This document shows positions 7,598-14,656 of a stretch of 30,868 bases of DNA, piece by piece (the stretch's first letter is position 1; each line of letters begins with the position of its first letter). The position numbers were made by a program, and so were the translations under genes. Source of the stretch: STD1-204 sp041649895 (GTDB lineage: Bacteria; Patescibacteriota; Minisyncoccia; Minisyncoccales; Minisyncoccaceae); assembly GCA_041649895.1 (NCBI GenBank), contig JBAZMG010000002.1, forward strand, positions 1 through 30,868, written 5' to 3'. Under the pieces are notes generated by a model that was not told the origin of the DNA, did no database searches, and saw only the letters and a program-made list of their open reading frames with translations.

Positions 7598-7637
7598 CAA
7601 ACAAAAATGTTTGGGAGTCGGACCCCTCCCAAACATT
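7598..7637 (-). terminator. Intrinsic terminator, AATGTTT-type hairpin
   Basis: A perfect 12-bp stem (AATGTTTGGGAG at 7606-7617, CTCCCAAACATT at 7626-7637) with an 8-nt loop, followed on the minus strand by TTTTTGTTTG. It ends the 166-residue gene. The outer seven stem pairs recur in the hairpins at 17443, 18384 and, with one mismatch, 19461. Confidence 0.85.
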
Positions 7638-7659
7638 CTGATAGGTTATAAATATCTGG

Positions 7660-8160
7660 TTATTGGTAGGTGCCTTTCGCGAAAGCGCTGATCACCCAAT
7701 TCCCGTTAATTTTCGAAACCGTAATTGATACAGGATAAGTTGCCGCGATTCCCCCGTTTTCCAATTCCACACTTGTGATCTCGATCACATTACCAGCGAC
7801 CGCGTAAGAACCGTTTGCGTTTTTAACAACTGACGATATCTCTATCCGATCCGGCCACGGGCTTGATGTTAGCCTGCCGGGTGCGTTAGCGGGATCGGCC
7901 ATCCAAGCCGAAAGCAATTCCGAAGAGACAAGCCCGGAATAATTTTCTTGCATTGCCGTATCGGCTATTTCCTTTGTTCCCGACAACGGAACGAGCTGCA
8001 TCTTTTTACCGAAACTCGTAACCACATCCCGCACTTGCGCCATTTCGGCAGCCGCAACCTCGGCAGCGGATTTCTTGGTCTGCATATCAGAATACGCCCA
8101 AACTCCGATAACGATTAAAACAATAATGAGAAATATTATTAAAATGGGTTTACTGTTCAT
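7660..8160 (-). CDS. Membrane-anchored extracytoplasmic protein, 166 residues
   Basis: One N-terminal membrane helix (residues about 5-24, PILIIFLIIVLIVIGVWAYS) followed by a helical stalk and a small alpha/beta domain. The segment APGRLTSSPWPDRIEISSV, followed by strands in GSYAVAGNVIEITSV, YPVSITVSKING and NWVISAF, resembles a family of anchored proteins I associate with Firmicutes, which probably have an NTF2-like fold; this is recollection, not a search result. No catalytic residues are evident. The gene lies 64 nt after the UMPH-1 nucleotidase gene and may be the last gene of that operon or have its own weak promoter. No SD is seen. A strong hairpin terminator follows. Confidence 0.6.
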   Translation of the reverse strand: MNSKPILIIFLIIVLIVIGVWAYSDMQTKKSAAEVAAAEMAQVRDVVTSFGKKMQLVPLSGTKEIADTAMQENYSGLVSSELLSAWMADPANAPGRLTSSPWPDRIEISSVVKNANGSYAVAGNVIEITSVELENGGIAATYPVSITVSKINGNWVISAFAKGTYQ

Positions 8161-8224
8161 TTTTTTATAATTAATAATTTTTATTTTAACGCCTTAATTA
8201 TGTGAAAGATCTATTAATAAATCA

Positions 8225-9079
8225 TTAAGAAATTAAAACTTCTTTTATTAAGTCGTTTATATAGTCCATCGGCGCGTCATCCAAAATAATGACATCGTAA
8301 TATTTTTTGTATTTCTCCAAATTCGCCTCGACATTCTCATTCAAAAAACCGATACTTATTAAGTTCTCGTAATCAAACCCCTCGATCATATCGACGTCTT
8401 CCAAATTGTCACCGATCAAGATCACATTTTTCCGGTTCTTTATTCTTTCAAAAACCGGGTAATCCTTTACCGTAAGCTCTTTTTTGCTTAGGCTGTGAAT
8501 GATCGGTTCTTTAACGGCCAGAAGATTGCCGTCGTCATCCCACTCAAAGGTATTGGAAATAATATGAACGTTATCGCTCAAACTGTTTATCTTCTCCAAA
8601 AGCATATAGATCGTTTCCCCACCCAAACCGCTTGAAGACATTATAACAACGGGAATATTTTTTGTTTTTAAAATTCCGAAAAATTCGCCCATTCCGTGCC
8701 GAAATAAAATACTGCCCGATTCGGCCGCCTGCGCCAAATGACTTTTATTCAATCCCGCCTTTATAAGCAGATCGAAATGAGCCATCCACCATTCGTGCAT
8801 TACCGCTTTCTTTTCCTCATAGGAAATATCGGGATCGATCTCAATGGGCCGATATTTATTATAAAGCTCTTGCGCTTTAACGCTATAGCTTTTTGAAAGA
8901 TACTCGTTATCGCGCAAAATGGAAATGACCGAGGGAAAAATCTTTCCATTGACGTAGGTTTTTGTCAGAGTTTTATCAAAATCGGTAAGAATGTGTAAGG
9001 CCCCGGCGCCCGCCTCTTTAATAAGTTGCTTTTTCTTTGCCAATTCTTCCGGATTAACGATTATTATATTTTCATTCAT
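8225..9079 (-). CDS. UMPH-1-type HAD 5'-nucleotidase
   Basis: Haloacid dehalogenase superfamily phosphatase most like cytosolic pyrimidine 5'-nucleotidase (UMPH-1, NT5C3), which hydrolyses UMP and CMP to nucleosides and phosphate. Motif I is TDFDKTLT with the nucleophile Asp33 and general acid Asp35. Motif II is VVIMSSSGLGGE. Motif III/IV is VILIGDNLEDVDMIEGF, carrying the Mg-binding aspartates. The cap segment EEKKAVMHEWWMAHFDLLIK is typical of the UMPH-1 branch. At 284 residues it is near the family length. It starts 17 nt after the NUDIX gene stop, so they are probably co-transcribed. No SD. The fold is certain; substrate specificity is inferred. Confidence 0.8.
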   Translation of the reverse strand: MNENIIIVNPEELAKKKQLIKEAGAGALHILTDFDKTLTKTYVNGKIFPSVISILRDNEYLSKSYSVKAQELYNKYRPIEIDPDISYEEKKAVMHEWWMAHFDLLIKAGLNKSHLAQAAESGSILFRHGMGEFFGILKTKNIPVVIMSSSGLGGETIYMLLEKINSLSDNVHIISNTFEWDDDGNLLAVKEPIIHSLSKKELTVKDYPVFERIKNRKNVILIGDNLEDVDMIEGFDYENLISIGFLNENVEANLEKYKKYYDVIILDDAPMDYINDLIKEVLIS

Positions 9080-9096
9080 ATTTTTATATTTAAATA

Positions 9097-9498
9097 TTAA
9101 TCGATTAAAGAAAGATCTTTTAGATATTCCAAGATCAATTTCATTACAGGTGTGGCGGTTTCTTTGTCTTTGTAATTGAGCCAGCCGATCTCGTCGATTT
9201 CCGAATCAGGCGCCAACTCACCGATGAAATCACCCGTATAGGCGCTTATTTGAACACTCATATCTGTTTTCCCATGCGCCGGCGCCTCAAACTTTTCCAG
9301 AAACCTAAGGCTTTGAGGAATCAGATCAACGCTTGTTTCTTCTTTGATCTCTCTTGTTAGTGCTTGTTTGTCCGTTTCTCCCGATTCTCTTTTTCCGCCC
9401 GGGATATAAAAAACCTCTTTTCCTTTCGCGCGAACCGCCAAAAGTTTCTTATCTTTAAGATATATCCAGCCGATCTTATCTATGATTTGCTTATCCAT
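9097..9498 (-). CDS. NUDIX hydrolase
   Basis: Hydrolyses nucleoside diphosphates linked to another group, for example oxidised or excess (d)NTPs. The NUDIX box runs from Gly35 to Val57 (GKRESGETDKQALTREIKEE then TSV), with the metal-binding REIKEE intact; the usual glycine near the end of the box is replaced by serine. The 133-residue length is normal for a single-domain NUDIX enzyme. I chose the ATG at 9498; an in-frame GTG at 9507 would add three residues. Neither has an SD. It lies between the DEDDh exonuclease (13 nt upstream) and the 5'-nucleotidase, suggesting a role in nucleotide clean-up or salvage. Confidence 0.85.
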   Translation of the reverse strand: MDKQIIDKIGWIYLKDKKLLAVRAKGKEVFYIPGGKRESGETDKQALTREIKEETSVDLIPQSLRFLEKFEAPAHGKTDMSVQISAYTGDFIGELAPDSEIDEIGWLNYKDKETATPVMKLILEYLKDLSLID

Positions 9499-9511
9499 AG
9501 GTTTCACTTAA

Positions 9512-10081
9512 TTAAATTACGCCGAGGCGTTTCAGTTCCCAAAAGCACTCAACCGTGGCGTTTATATCCGCCGCCGCATTATGGGCACTCTCGAATGTCA
9601 GACCGAATAATTGGAAATAAAGCTCGGAAAGCTTTGGCCATTTGTATCCGCGCGGGCTTTCAATCGCGCAAAAATAAGTTGATTGTTGCATTGTGCAGAT
9701 CTTGTTCTTTTCTTCGATTATATTCGGTATATCTTTTCTCAGAAATTCAGCTCCGATTATTTTTTCGTCAAAACTGATATTGTGCGCGACCAAAAATTTC
9801 GCTTTTTTTACCAAACTCTCAAATTCACGCAAAACATCTTCAAGGTTCGCTCCCTCTTTTTTCGCTCGCGCGGTCGTAATGCCATGCACCATCGAAGCTT
9901 CTCTGGGTATCACAAATCCTTCGGGTTTGATTATATAATCATTGGTCTTGATCTTATTGCCTTTTTTGTCGCACAAAACCCAAGCCAATTGAACCATTCT
10001 CGGCCAATTATCCAGCTCTTCCGTTCTTGCTGTCCAATTCCGCGGCAATCCGGTTGTTTCGGTATCAAAAAATAAATACAT
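9512..10081 (-). CDS. DEDDh-family 3'-5' exonuclease (DnaQ-like)
   Basis: Metal-dependent 3'-5' exonuclease of the DnaQ/RNase T superfamily. Motif Exo I is LFFDTETTG with catalytic Asp6 and Glu8. Exo II is FLVAHNISFDEKI, providing the third Asp. Exo III is SAHNAAADINATVECF with the His and final Asp of the DEDDh type. At 189 residues it is a stand-alone catalytic domain. It could be a proofreading subunit, an oligoribonuclease-like enzyme or a DNA degradation enzyme; the neighbouring NUDIX and nucleotidase genes favour nucleic acid turnover. The ATG at 10081 has no SD. An imperfect promoter (TTGAGT 10116-10111, TATATT 10095-10090) precedes it. Confidence 0.85.
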   Translation of the reverse strand: MYLFFDTETTGLPRNWTARTEELDNWPRMVQLAWVLCDKKGNKIKTNDYIIKPEGFVIPREASMVHGITTARAKKEGANLEDVLREFESLVKKAKFLVAHNISFDEKIIGAEFLRKDIPNIIEEKNKICTMQQSTYFCAIESPRGYKWPKLSELYFQLFGLTFESAHNAAADINATVECFWELKRLGVI

Positions 10082-10192
10082 ATTTTATAAATATACCACA
10101 TTTTCAGCTTACTCAAAAGCGTTTGACAAATCACTCTGTTTATATTAAAAATAACTCAGACCATTTGATATTACGATTATGGAGTTGACTGA

Positions 10193-10849
10193 ATGGACAT
10201 TGACATTATTGTTCCGGGTTGCACGCGAATTCCAAAAAAACGCGCGGAACTGCTTTCGAAAAACTTGAAAAAATGTGGACGCGAGGCAGTCGTGATCGAC
10301 ATTTTTTACGAACTGAGATCATGGTTTTTTCAAAAAACCCTGCTGACATCAAAGGATCATACATTCTTGATTAAGAGCTTTGAGGCTCAATTGAAAGAGC
10401 TAAATGACGATGAGGTGCGGACGCTGTTCACCCATAGTTATGGGGTAATCGCAATCCTCGCGCCATCGCTAAAGGCCGAAGAATATATTCTTATCGCTCC
10501 CACGCTCGATCGAATTCATTGGAAGTGGATTGAACGCCTATTCCGGTTCCTTCCGGGATTTCGGGAAATGAGAAACGGAACACTCTCAAATGAGTTGTTC
10601 GAGAAACTTTCTTCCCTAAAAGAATCGGGGGCAAAAATAACTTTCGTTATCGGTTATGATGATTGGCGCCGTGGCGATGCTATGGTGGTCGGAGGGTATC
10701 ATGGCGATAAACGCGTAAGTTATTCCTGGGATACGCTCGAAAAAATGAGCAAACTGGGTGAAGTGGTGGCCCTCCACGATGCCGAACACCGGCAATTGAT
10801 GTGCGAAAAAAATTTTGTTGAAACAATAATCGAGAAAAGCAAATTCTAG
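10193..10849 (+). CDS. Alpha/beta-hydrolase-like protein, 218 residues
   Basis: The layout fits a small alpha/beta hydrolase: an opening strand and turn (IDIIVPGCTR), a second strand (EAVVIDIFYEL), then FTHSYGVIAI, where Ser82 sits in an H-S-Y-G nucleophile elbow that lacks the first glycine of the classic G-x-S-x-G. A strand with YILIAPTLDR follows, then KITFVIGYDDW (candidate Asp) and a late ALHDAEHRQL (candidate His). Substrate unknown; RBBP9/YdeN-like esterases have a similar size and order. The ATG at 10193 has GGAG 8 nt upstream. A TTGACA (10123-10128) lies upstream, but the matching -10 is unclear. It is a single-gene unit divergent from the exonuclease operon. Confidence 0.55.
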   Translation: MDIDIIVPGCTRIPKKRAELLSKNLKKCGREAVVIDIFYELRSWFFQKTLLTSKDHTFLIKSFEAQLKELNDDEVRTLFTHSYGVIAILAPSLKAEEYILIAPTLDRIHWKWIERLFRFLPGFREMRNGTLSNELFEKLSSLKESGAKITFVIGYDDWRRGDAMVVGGYHGDKRVSYSWDTLEKMSKLGEVVALHDAEHRQLMCEKNFVETIIEKSKF

Positions 10850-10930
10850 GGGGCTCTGCTATACGCATCCCTTATTTTTTTATAAAATCACGATATATTG
10901 ACTTTGCTAAATATTTATGCCAAAAACTAA

Positions 10931-10959
10931 TTGGTTTTAAAATTTTGTTAATTTAAAAT
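10931..10959 (+). promoter_or_regulatory. Promoter of the 65-residue membrane peptide
   Basis: -35 TTGGTT (10931-10936), 17 bp, -10 TAAAAT (10954-10959). The stretch contains two TAAAATTTT-type palindromic blocks, making this a very AT-rich start region. Confidence 0.5.
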
Positions 10960-10982
10960 TTTACCAACAAAAGAGGGGTTTT

Positions 10983-11180
10983 ATGGATCGTATTGAATCT
11001 AAGCTGAATCTTGTGTTCACGATATTACTCAGTTTCGTGATCTCGTGTTTCGTAATGGGAATAGGGCTCCTTGGTAATCCCGAATCGCAAGGAACTTTAA
11101 AATCTTTCGCATTGTCAATCTTGAGCCTAATCGCCGCGATCGGTTGCCGCGCGTTCACCTTACGCAAATTTCCCAATTGA
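10983..11180 (+). CDS. Small two-helix membrane protein, 65 residues
   Basis: Two predicted membrane helices (about residues 9-29, LVFTILLSFVISCFVMGIGLL, and 41-56, SFALSILSLIAAIGC) joined by a short polar loop, with a basic C-terminus (RAFTLRKFPN). The family is not recognised. It is supported as a gene by an SD-like AGAGGGG about 5 nt before the ATG, a readable promoter and a strong terminator after the stop. It faces the end of the ribosomal operon and shares its terminator. Could be a small membrane regulator or a holin-like peptide, but nothing shows which. Confidence 0.55.
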   Translation: MDRIESKLNLVFTILLSFVISCFVMGIGLLGNPESQGTLKSFALSILSLIAAIGCRAFTLRKFPN

Positions 11181-11214
11181 TATATTAACAAATATATCAT
11201 TTTTTTTATAAACT

Positions 11215-11243
11215 AAAAGCACCCACGAGAGGGTGCTTTTTTT
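11215..11243. terminator. Bidirectional terminator of the ribosomal operon and the 65-residue gene
   Basis: A 10-bp stem (AAAAGCACCC at 11215-11224, GGGTGCTTTT at 11231-11240) with a 6-nt loop. On the plus strand it runs into a T7 tract; on the minus strand it follows the rpsI stop. Confidence 0.9.
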
Positions 11244-11255
11244 AAAATTACAGGA

Positions 11256-11903
11256 TTAACGTTTGCTCCATTGAGGCGCTCTTCTGGCACGTTTCAAGCC
11301 GAATTTCTTTCTTTCTTTCATTCTCGGGTCTCTGGTCAAGTATCCAGCCTTTCTCAATCGTTTTCTATATTCCGGATTGAATATTACCAAAGCTCTAGTA
11401 ATGCCGTGCCTTACGGCTTCGGCCTGAGAATTGATTCCTCCGCCGCGAACCACTACTGTAATTCTGAATCTGCCTTCCGATTTCATCTTATCCAGAGAAG
11501 AGTTGACTATCTTTTGATGATTGGACATTTTAAAATAATCTTCGATGGGTTTTCCGTTAACGAATATTTTCTTGTCCCCTTTGGTGTAAAGCCTCACTCG
11601 CGCCACGGCGGTTTTTCTCCTTCCCACCGCTTCAAAATATCGGGAACTGCTTTCATCATATTTTGATTCATCAAAGACAAAATCCTCGTCTTCCTTCTCG
11701 GGAACATTAAGAGAAATTATCGGCATCGGCTTTTCGATCTCAACTTCGGCCTCTTTCTTTACCTCAATTTTAGCCTCCTTAACGGCAGGCTTCTTTTCCG
11801 GTTTAGCGGGTTTTTTCACAACCGACTTTTTAACTGTTTCTTTCGGCTCCGTTTTTTTAGCTTTTGGCTCTTTTTCTTTTTTTGTTGTTTTTTTCTCAGC
11901 CAT
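11256..11903 (-). CDS. rpsI: 30S ribosomal protein S9 with long N-terminal extension
   Basis: Small-subunit protein S9, whose C-terminal tail reaches toward the decoding centre. The core starts at about residue 89 (YFEAVGRRKTAVARVRLY) and includes IFVNGKPIEDYF, VVVRGGGINSQAEAVRHGI and the conserved end RRAPQWSKR. At 215 residues it is about 85 longer than usual: residues 1-88 are a low-complexity Lys/Glu/Pro region (KKTTKKEKEPKAKK and similar), then an acidic stretch, probably disordered. The ATG lies 1 nt after the rplM stop, so translation is probably coupled. Last gene of the operon, with no SD. Confidence 0.95.
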   Translation of the reverse strand: MAEKKTTKKEKEPKAKKTEPKETVKKSVVKKPAKPEKKPAVKEAKIEVKKEAEVEIEKPMPIISLNVPEKEDEDFVFDESKYDESSSRYFEAVGRRKTAVARVRLYTKGDKKIFVNGKPIEDYFKMSNHQKIVNSSLDKMKSEGRFRITVVVRGGGINSQAEAVRHGITRALVIFNPEYRKRLRKAGYLTRDPRMKERKKFGLKRARRAPQWSKR

Positions 11904-11904
11904 A

Positions 11905-12267
11905 TTACTCGAATTTAATTCGTTTTAATTGTAGGGCCCTTAATCTATTTTTGGGAAGCATTCCCGACACGGCTCTCTTTAAAATATCACCGGGATTCTT
12001 TTCAAAGATCACTTTCATCGGTGTGTTTTTTTCTCCACCCAGGTATCCGGTGTGGCCGAAATATGTTTTCTGCTCCATCTTTTTACCCGTGACCTTTATT
12101 TTCTTTATATTCTTAACAACGACGTAATTATTGGAATCTTTGTTCGGCATAAAATCGGGCTTGTTCTTACCCCTTAAAATAGCGACTATTTCCGTAGCCA
12201 AACGCCCCAAGACCTTTCCCTCGGCATCAATCGTGTATATTTCTTTTTTGCTCTGTGTTTTTTCCAT
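11905..12267 (-). CDS. rplM: 50S ribosomal protein L13
   Basis: Large-subunit protein L13, an early assembly protein that binds 23S rRNA. Recognised by YTIDAEGKVLGRLATEIVAI near the N-terminus, the central ITVTGKK-type strand (KIKVTGKKMEQKTYFGHTGY) and the late FEKNPGDILKRAVSGMLPKN segment. At 120 residues it is some 20 shorter than the usual roughly 142, mainly by loss of the C-terminal tail, where it ends in LRALQLKRIKFE. It follows rplQ by 4 nt and lacks an SD. As in many bacteria, rplM and rpsI are adjacent; here they are fused onto the alpha operon. Confidence 0.95.
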   Translation of the reverse strand: MEKTQSKKEIYTIDAEGKVLGRLATEIVAILRGKNKPDFMPNKDSNNYVVVKNIKKIKVTGKKMEQKTYFGHTGYLGGEKNTPMKVIFEKNPGDILKRAVSGMLPKNRLRALQLKRIKFE

Positions 12268-12271
12268 ATTT

Positions 12272-12619
12272 TTATACTAATTCTATTAGCGCCATCTTGG
12301 AACTATCTGACTTTCTTCTGCCCATCTTAACAACTCGGGTGTAACCTCCCGTTCTTTCTTTGTATTTTGGCGCGACTTCCCCTACGAGCTTCTTAACAGC
12401 TCCGGCGGAGAAAAATTTCGCCAAATATCTTATCGCGGCCACGTCACCTTTTTTCGCTCTGGTTATCTTTTTCTCAATATATGGTGAAAGCTCTTTAGCC
12501 TTCGCTTCCGTAGTCTTAATTTTTCCTTTCAAGATAAGCGAAGTGGAAAGAGTTTTCATCAAAGCTCTTCTTTGGTCTCTCTCTCTATGAAGTTTTCGCC
12601 CTTTTTGTAATTTTTTCAT
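12272..12619 (-). CDS. rplQ: 50S ribosomal protein L17
   Basis: Large-subunit protein L17, located near the exit tunnel. The N-terminus MKKLQKGRKLHRERDQRRAL and LSTSLILKGKIKTTEAKAKE are characteristic; a GGYTRVVKMGRRKSDSSKMA segment marks the conserved C-terminal strand pair. At 115 residues it is a normal short bacterial L17. It lies 11 nt after rpoA, in the usual rpoA-rplQ order. A weak GAGA is seen upstream but no good SD. Confidence 0.96.
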   Translation of the reverse strand: MKKLQKGRKLHRERDQRRALMKTLSTSLILKGKIKTTEAKAKELSPYIEKKITRAKKGDVAAIRYLAKFFSAGAVKKLVGEVAPKYKERTGGYTRVVKMGRRKSDSSKMALIELV

Positions 12620-12630
12620 ACCAATATCTC

Positions 12631-13440
12631 TTATTTAGCCTTCTTTTTCGCCGCAGGTTTTTTAGCGGCCGCCTTTTTCGGCTTGGCTGCCTTCGCAGAC
12701 CCTGAGCCTGTCGAAGGGGCTTCTTCCGCTCCTTCTTCAGCTTCTTCTTTTTTCGGTTTCAAATCCAATCCTTCGTACAGAAAATTAAAGTGCGAGACCA
12801 AAATACTCAAAGATTCGGCCAAAGCGTCCTCCGGAGTGATCGTGCCGTCGGTTTCAATTTCCAAAACAACTTTATCAAAGTCGGTCCTCTTTCCAACACG
12901 CATATTCTCGACAGTGTAATTAACTTTTTTGATAGGCGTAAAGACCGCGTCCAATCCAATGACACCGATATCTTTTTTTTGCGCTTCACTGTCCGAAAAT
13001 CTGTAACCGATTCCCTTTTCTATCTTCAATTCTATTTCCAATTCCGCGTTTTTGTCGGTCAATGAGGCGATCAATTGGTCGGGATTCGCTAATTTTAATT
13101 CCGGGTTTTTCTCAAAATCCTTGCCGGTTATTTTCTTTTCTCCTTTTTGCTTCAATACCGCTATTTGCGGTTCATCGGTAAACAATTTAAACCTCAATTG
13201 TTTCAAGTTCATCAAAATATGAAGAATGTCTTCTTTTACGTTAGGCAATGTCGCGAATTCGTGCGGCGCGTTTTTAATTTTTACTTCCGTGATGGCGGCT
13301 CCCGTCAGAGATGACAAAAGAACCCTCCTTAGAGCGTTTCCGATCGTGACACCATAGCCGGGATTCAATGACTCTATCTCAAAAATAGCGGCATTGTCTC
13401 CTATGGTCTTCTTTTTTATTGAGGTTGGCAATGAGATCAT
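12631..13440 (-). CDS. rpoA: RNA polymerase alpha subunit lacking the C-terminal domain
   Basis: Alpha subunit, which dimerises to nucleate RNA polymerase assembly. The N-terminal domain is complete: NPGYGVTIGNALRRVLLSSL and GAAITEVKIKNAPHEFATLP are the conserved dimer-interface motifs, and residues up to about 226 finish the domain (ALAESLSILVSHFNFLYEGL). The usual alpha-CTD, which binds UP elements and activators, is missing. In its place is a 42-residue low-complexity tail: acidic (KPKKEEAEEGAEEAP), a short STGSGSA stretch, then Lys/Ala-rich to the end. Total 269 residues against about 310-330 normally. A dispersed-repeat-like palindrome is embedded in the tail-coding DNA. A GC-rich hairpin (13451-13482) precedes the start and there is no SD. 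Confidence 0.95.
   Translation of the reverse strand: MISLPTSIKKKTIGDNAAIFEIESLNPGYGVTIGNALRRVLLSSLTGAAITEVKIKNAPHEFATLPNVKEDILHILMNLKQLRFKLFTDEPQIAVLKQKGEKKITGKDFEKNPELKLANPDQLIASLTDKNAELEIELKIEKGIGYRFSDSEAQKKDIGVIGLDAVFTPIKKVNYTVENMRVGKRTDFDKVVLEIETDGTITPEDALAESLSILVSHFNFLYEGLDLKPKKEEAEEGAEEAPSTGSGSAKAAKPKKAAAKKPAAKKKAK
12690..12717. repeat. REP-like palindrome inside the rpoA tail
   Basis: CCTTCG (12690-12695) and CGAAGG (12712-12717) flank a core with GAC/GTC pairing. The motif CCCTTCGACAGGCTCAGG type is one I recall as a dispersed intergenic repeat in many uncultured-bacterium genomes. Here it is read in frame and encodes the PSTGSGSAK part of the RpoA tail. Confidence 0.5.
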
Positions 13441-13450
13441 ATTTTTACTT

Positions 13451-13482
13451 CGCCTCGCCGTAGCTCCAACGGAGCGGAGGCG
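13451..13482. repeat. GC-rich palindromic element upstream of rpoA
   Basis: Nested inverted repeat: outer arms CGCCTC (13451-13456) and GAGGCG (13477-13482), inner arms GCTCC (13463-13467) and GGAGC (13471-13475). It stands out in AT-rich flanks and shares its plan and the GTAGCT core with the element at 22875-22900. It may be a dispersed REP-like repeat or an mRNA hairpin that affects rpoA expression. Confidence 0.65.
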
Positions 13483-13525
13483 GGATTTTATTTAATAATT
13501 TTTGTTTTATAAAATTATCTAATGA

Positions 13526-14161
13526 TTATCTTGAGTAGTGCTCAAAAATAGTCGCTATTTCCGACGGCAATTGGATATCGCCCGTCACCGGCTTTTTAAT
13601 GACTTTTCCTTCAACCTTCGCGGGGTCAAAAGATAACCACGCTGGAAGCGGATATTTTTTCATCTTTTCCACCAAATCCTTAAGAGTGTCTTTGCCTCGC
13701 GAACCCGGGCGGATGCTGATCACGGCCCCGACGGCGATGGAATACGAGGGAATGTCCGCTCGCTTGCCGTTTACCATAAAATGTCCGTGCGAAACCAATT
13801 GGTTCGCGTGGGCGCGGGATCTGGCCCAACCAAGCCTGAAAATAACGTTGTCCAACCTGCTTTCTATCTTTTGGACCAATTCATCGGCCACATTCTCGGA
13901 TTTGCCTCGATTTTCAGAAACTTCTTTCACGTATTTTTTGAATTGCGACTCGCTGATGCCGTACCAATTTTTCATTCTTTGCTTTTCTCTGATCTCTTTT
14001 CCAAATTCAGAAAGAGCCGATCTCCTTTTCTTGGCTTTTTGTCCGGGCGCGAAAGGCCTGCGTACAATGGCGCATTTCGCCGACATACATCGGTCGCCCT
14101 TGAGAAACAGCTTGTCTCCAAGCCTGCGGCAGATTTTACATTTTGTAACTTTTTGTGTCAT
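13526..14161 (-). CDS. rpsD: 30S ribosomal protein S4
   Basis: Primary 16S rRNA-binding protein that also forms part of the mRNA entry site. The N-terminus holds a zinc-type pattern of four cysteines (CKICRRLGDKLFLKGDRCMS, then KCAIVRR), seen in the C+ form of S4. The body includes RKKRSALSEFGKEIREKQRMK-like sequence and the S4 RNA-binding domain (ESRLDNVIFRLGWARSRAHA, NQLVSHGHFMVNGKR). The 211-residue length is normal. The ATG lies 17 nt after the rpsK stop, without SD. It is followed by an 85-nt gap with the palindrome before rpoA. Confidence 0.96.
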   Translation of the reverse strand: MTQKVTKCKICRRLGDKLFLKGDRCMSAKCAIVRRPFAPGQKAKKRRSALSEFGKEIREKQRMKNWYGISESQFKKYVKEVSENRGKSENVADELVQKIESRLDNVIFRLGWARSRAHANQLVSHGHFMVNGKRADIPSYSIAVGAVISIRPGSRGKDTLKDLVEKMKKYPLPAWLSFDPAKVEGKVIKKPVTGDIQLPSEIATIFEHYSR

Positions 14162-14178
14162 ACTTTAAAAATTTTGGA

Positions 14179-14631
14179 TTATAATCTCCTTGGTTTTTTC
14201 GGTTTGCAACCATTGTGCGGAATCGGAGTCGCGTCCTTGATCGATAAAATCTCAAAGCCTTGATTTGCCATTGATCGTAAGGCTGATTCACGGCCTGAGC
14301 CCACACCCTTAACAACCAAATGCAAACGCTTGATTCCCATTTTCTCCGCGGCTTGTCCCACGACTTCGGCCACTTTTGAAGCGGCAAACGGCGTGGATTT
14401 CTTCGTCCCTTTGAATCCCAATTTTCCCGCTGATTTTGAGGAAGAAACGTTTCCATTCACGTCAGCCAAACTGATGATCGTGTTGTTGTACGAACTGTAA
14501 ATATAAACTCGGCCCTCTTTTCCAACAACGGCTTTGTTTATTTTGGCGTCTTTCTGGATGGCTTTTTCAATAACCTCGCCCTCTTTGATCATCTCTTCTT
14601 CAGTTTTTTTGATAACGTGTTTTTTCCCCAT
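14179..14631 (-). CDS. rpsK: 30S ribosomal protein S11
   Basis: Platform protein of the small subunit, contacting the mRNA near the E site. Recognised by RVYIYSSYNNTIISLADVNG, SSKSAGKLGFKGTKKSTPFA and the conserved C-terminal segment TPIPHNGCKPKKPRRL. At 150 residues it is about 20 longer than usual because of a charged N-terminal extension (residues 1-35). It lies between rpsM and rpsD in standard order. No SD; the ATG follows an AT-rich 25-nt gap. Confidence 0.97.
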   Translation of the reverse strand: MGKKHVIKKTEEEMIKEGEVIEKAIQKDAKINKAVVGKEGRVYIYSSYNNTIISLADVNGNVSSSKSAGKLGFKGTKKSTPFAASKVAEVVGQAAEKMGIKRLHLVVKGVGSGRESALRSMANQGFEILSIKDATPIPHNGCKPKKPRRL

Positions 14632-14656
14632 AGTAATTAATTTTTTCGATCAATCT

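Noticed and set aside
10850..10882. Possible terminator after the alpha/beta-hydrolase-like gene
   Set aside because: A T-run is present, but only a 4-bp AGGG/CCCT stem with a long loop precedes it; too weak to call.
13599..14168. 189-codon open frame on the plus strand
   Set aside because: Antisense to rpsD, which is certain.
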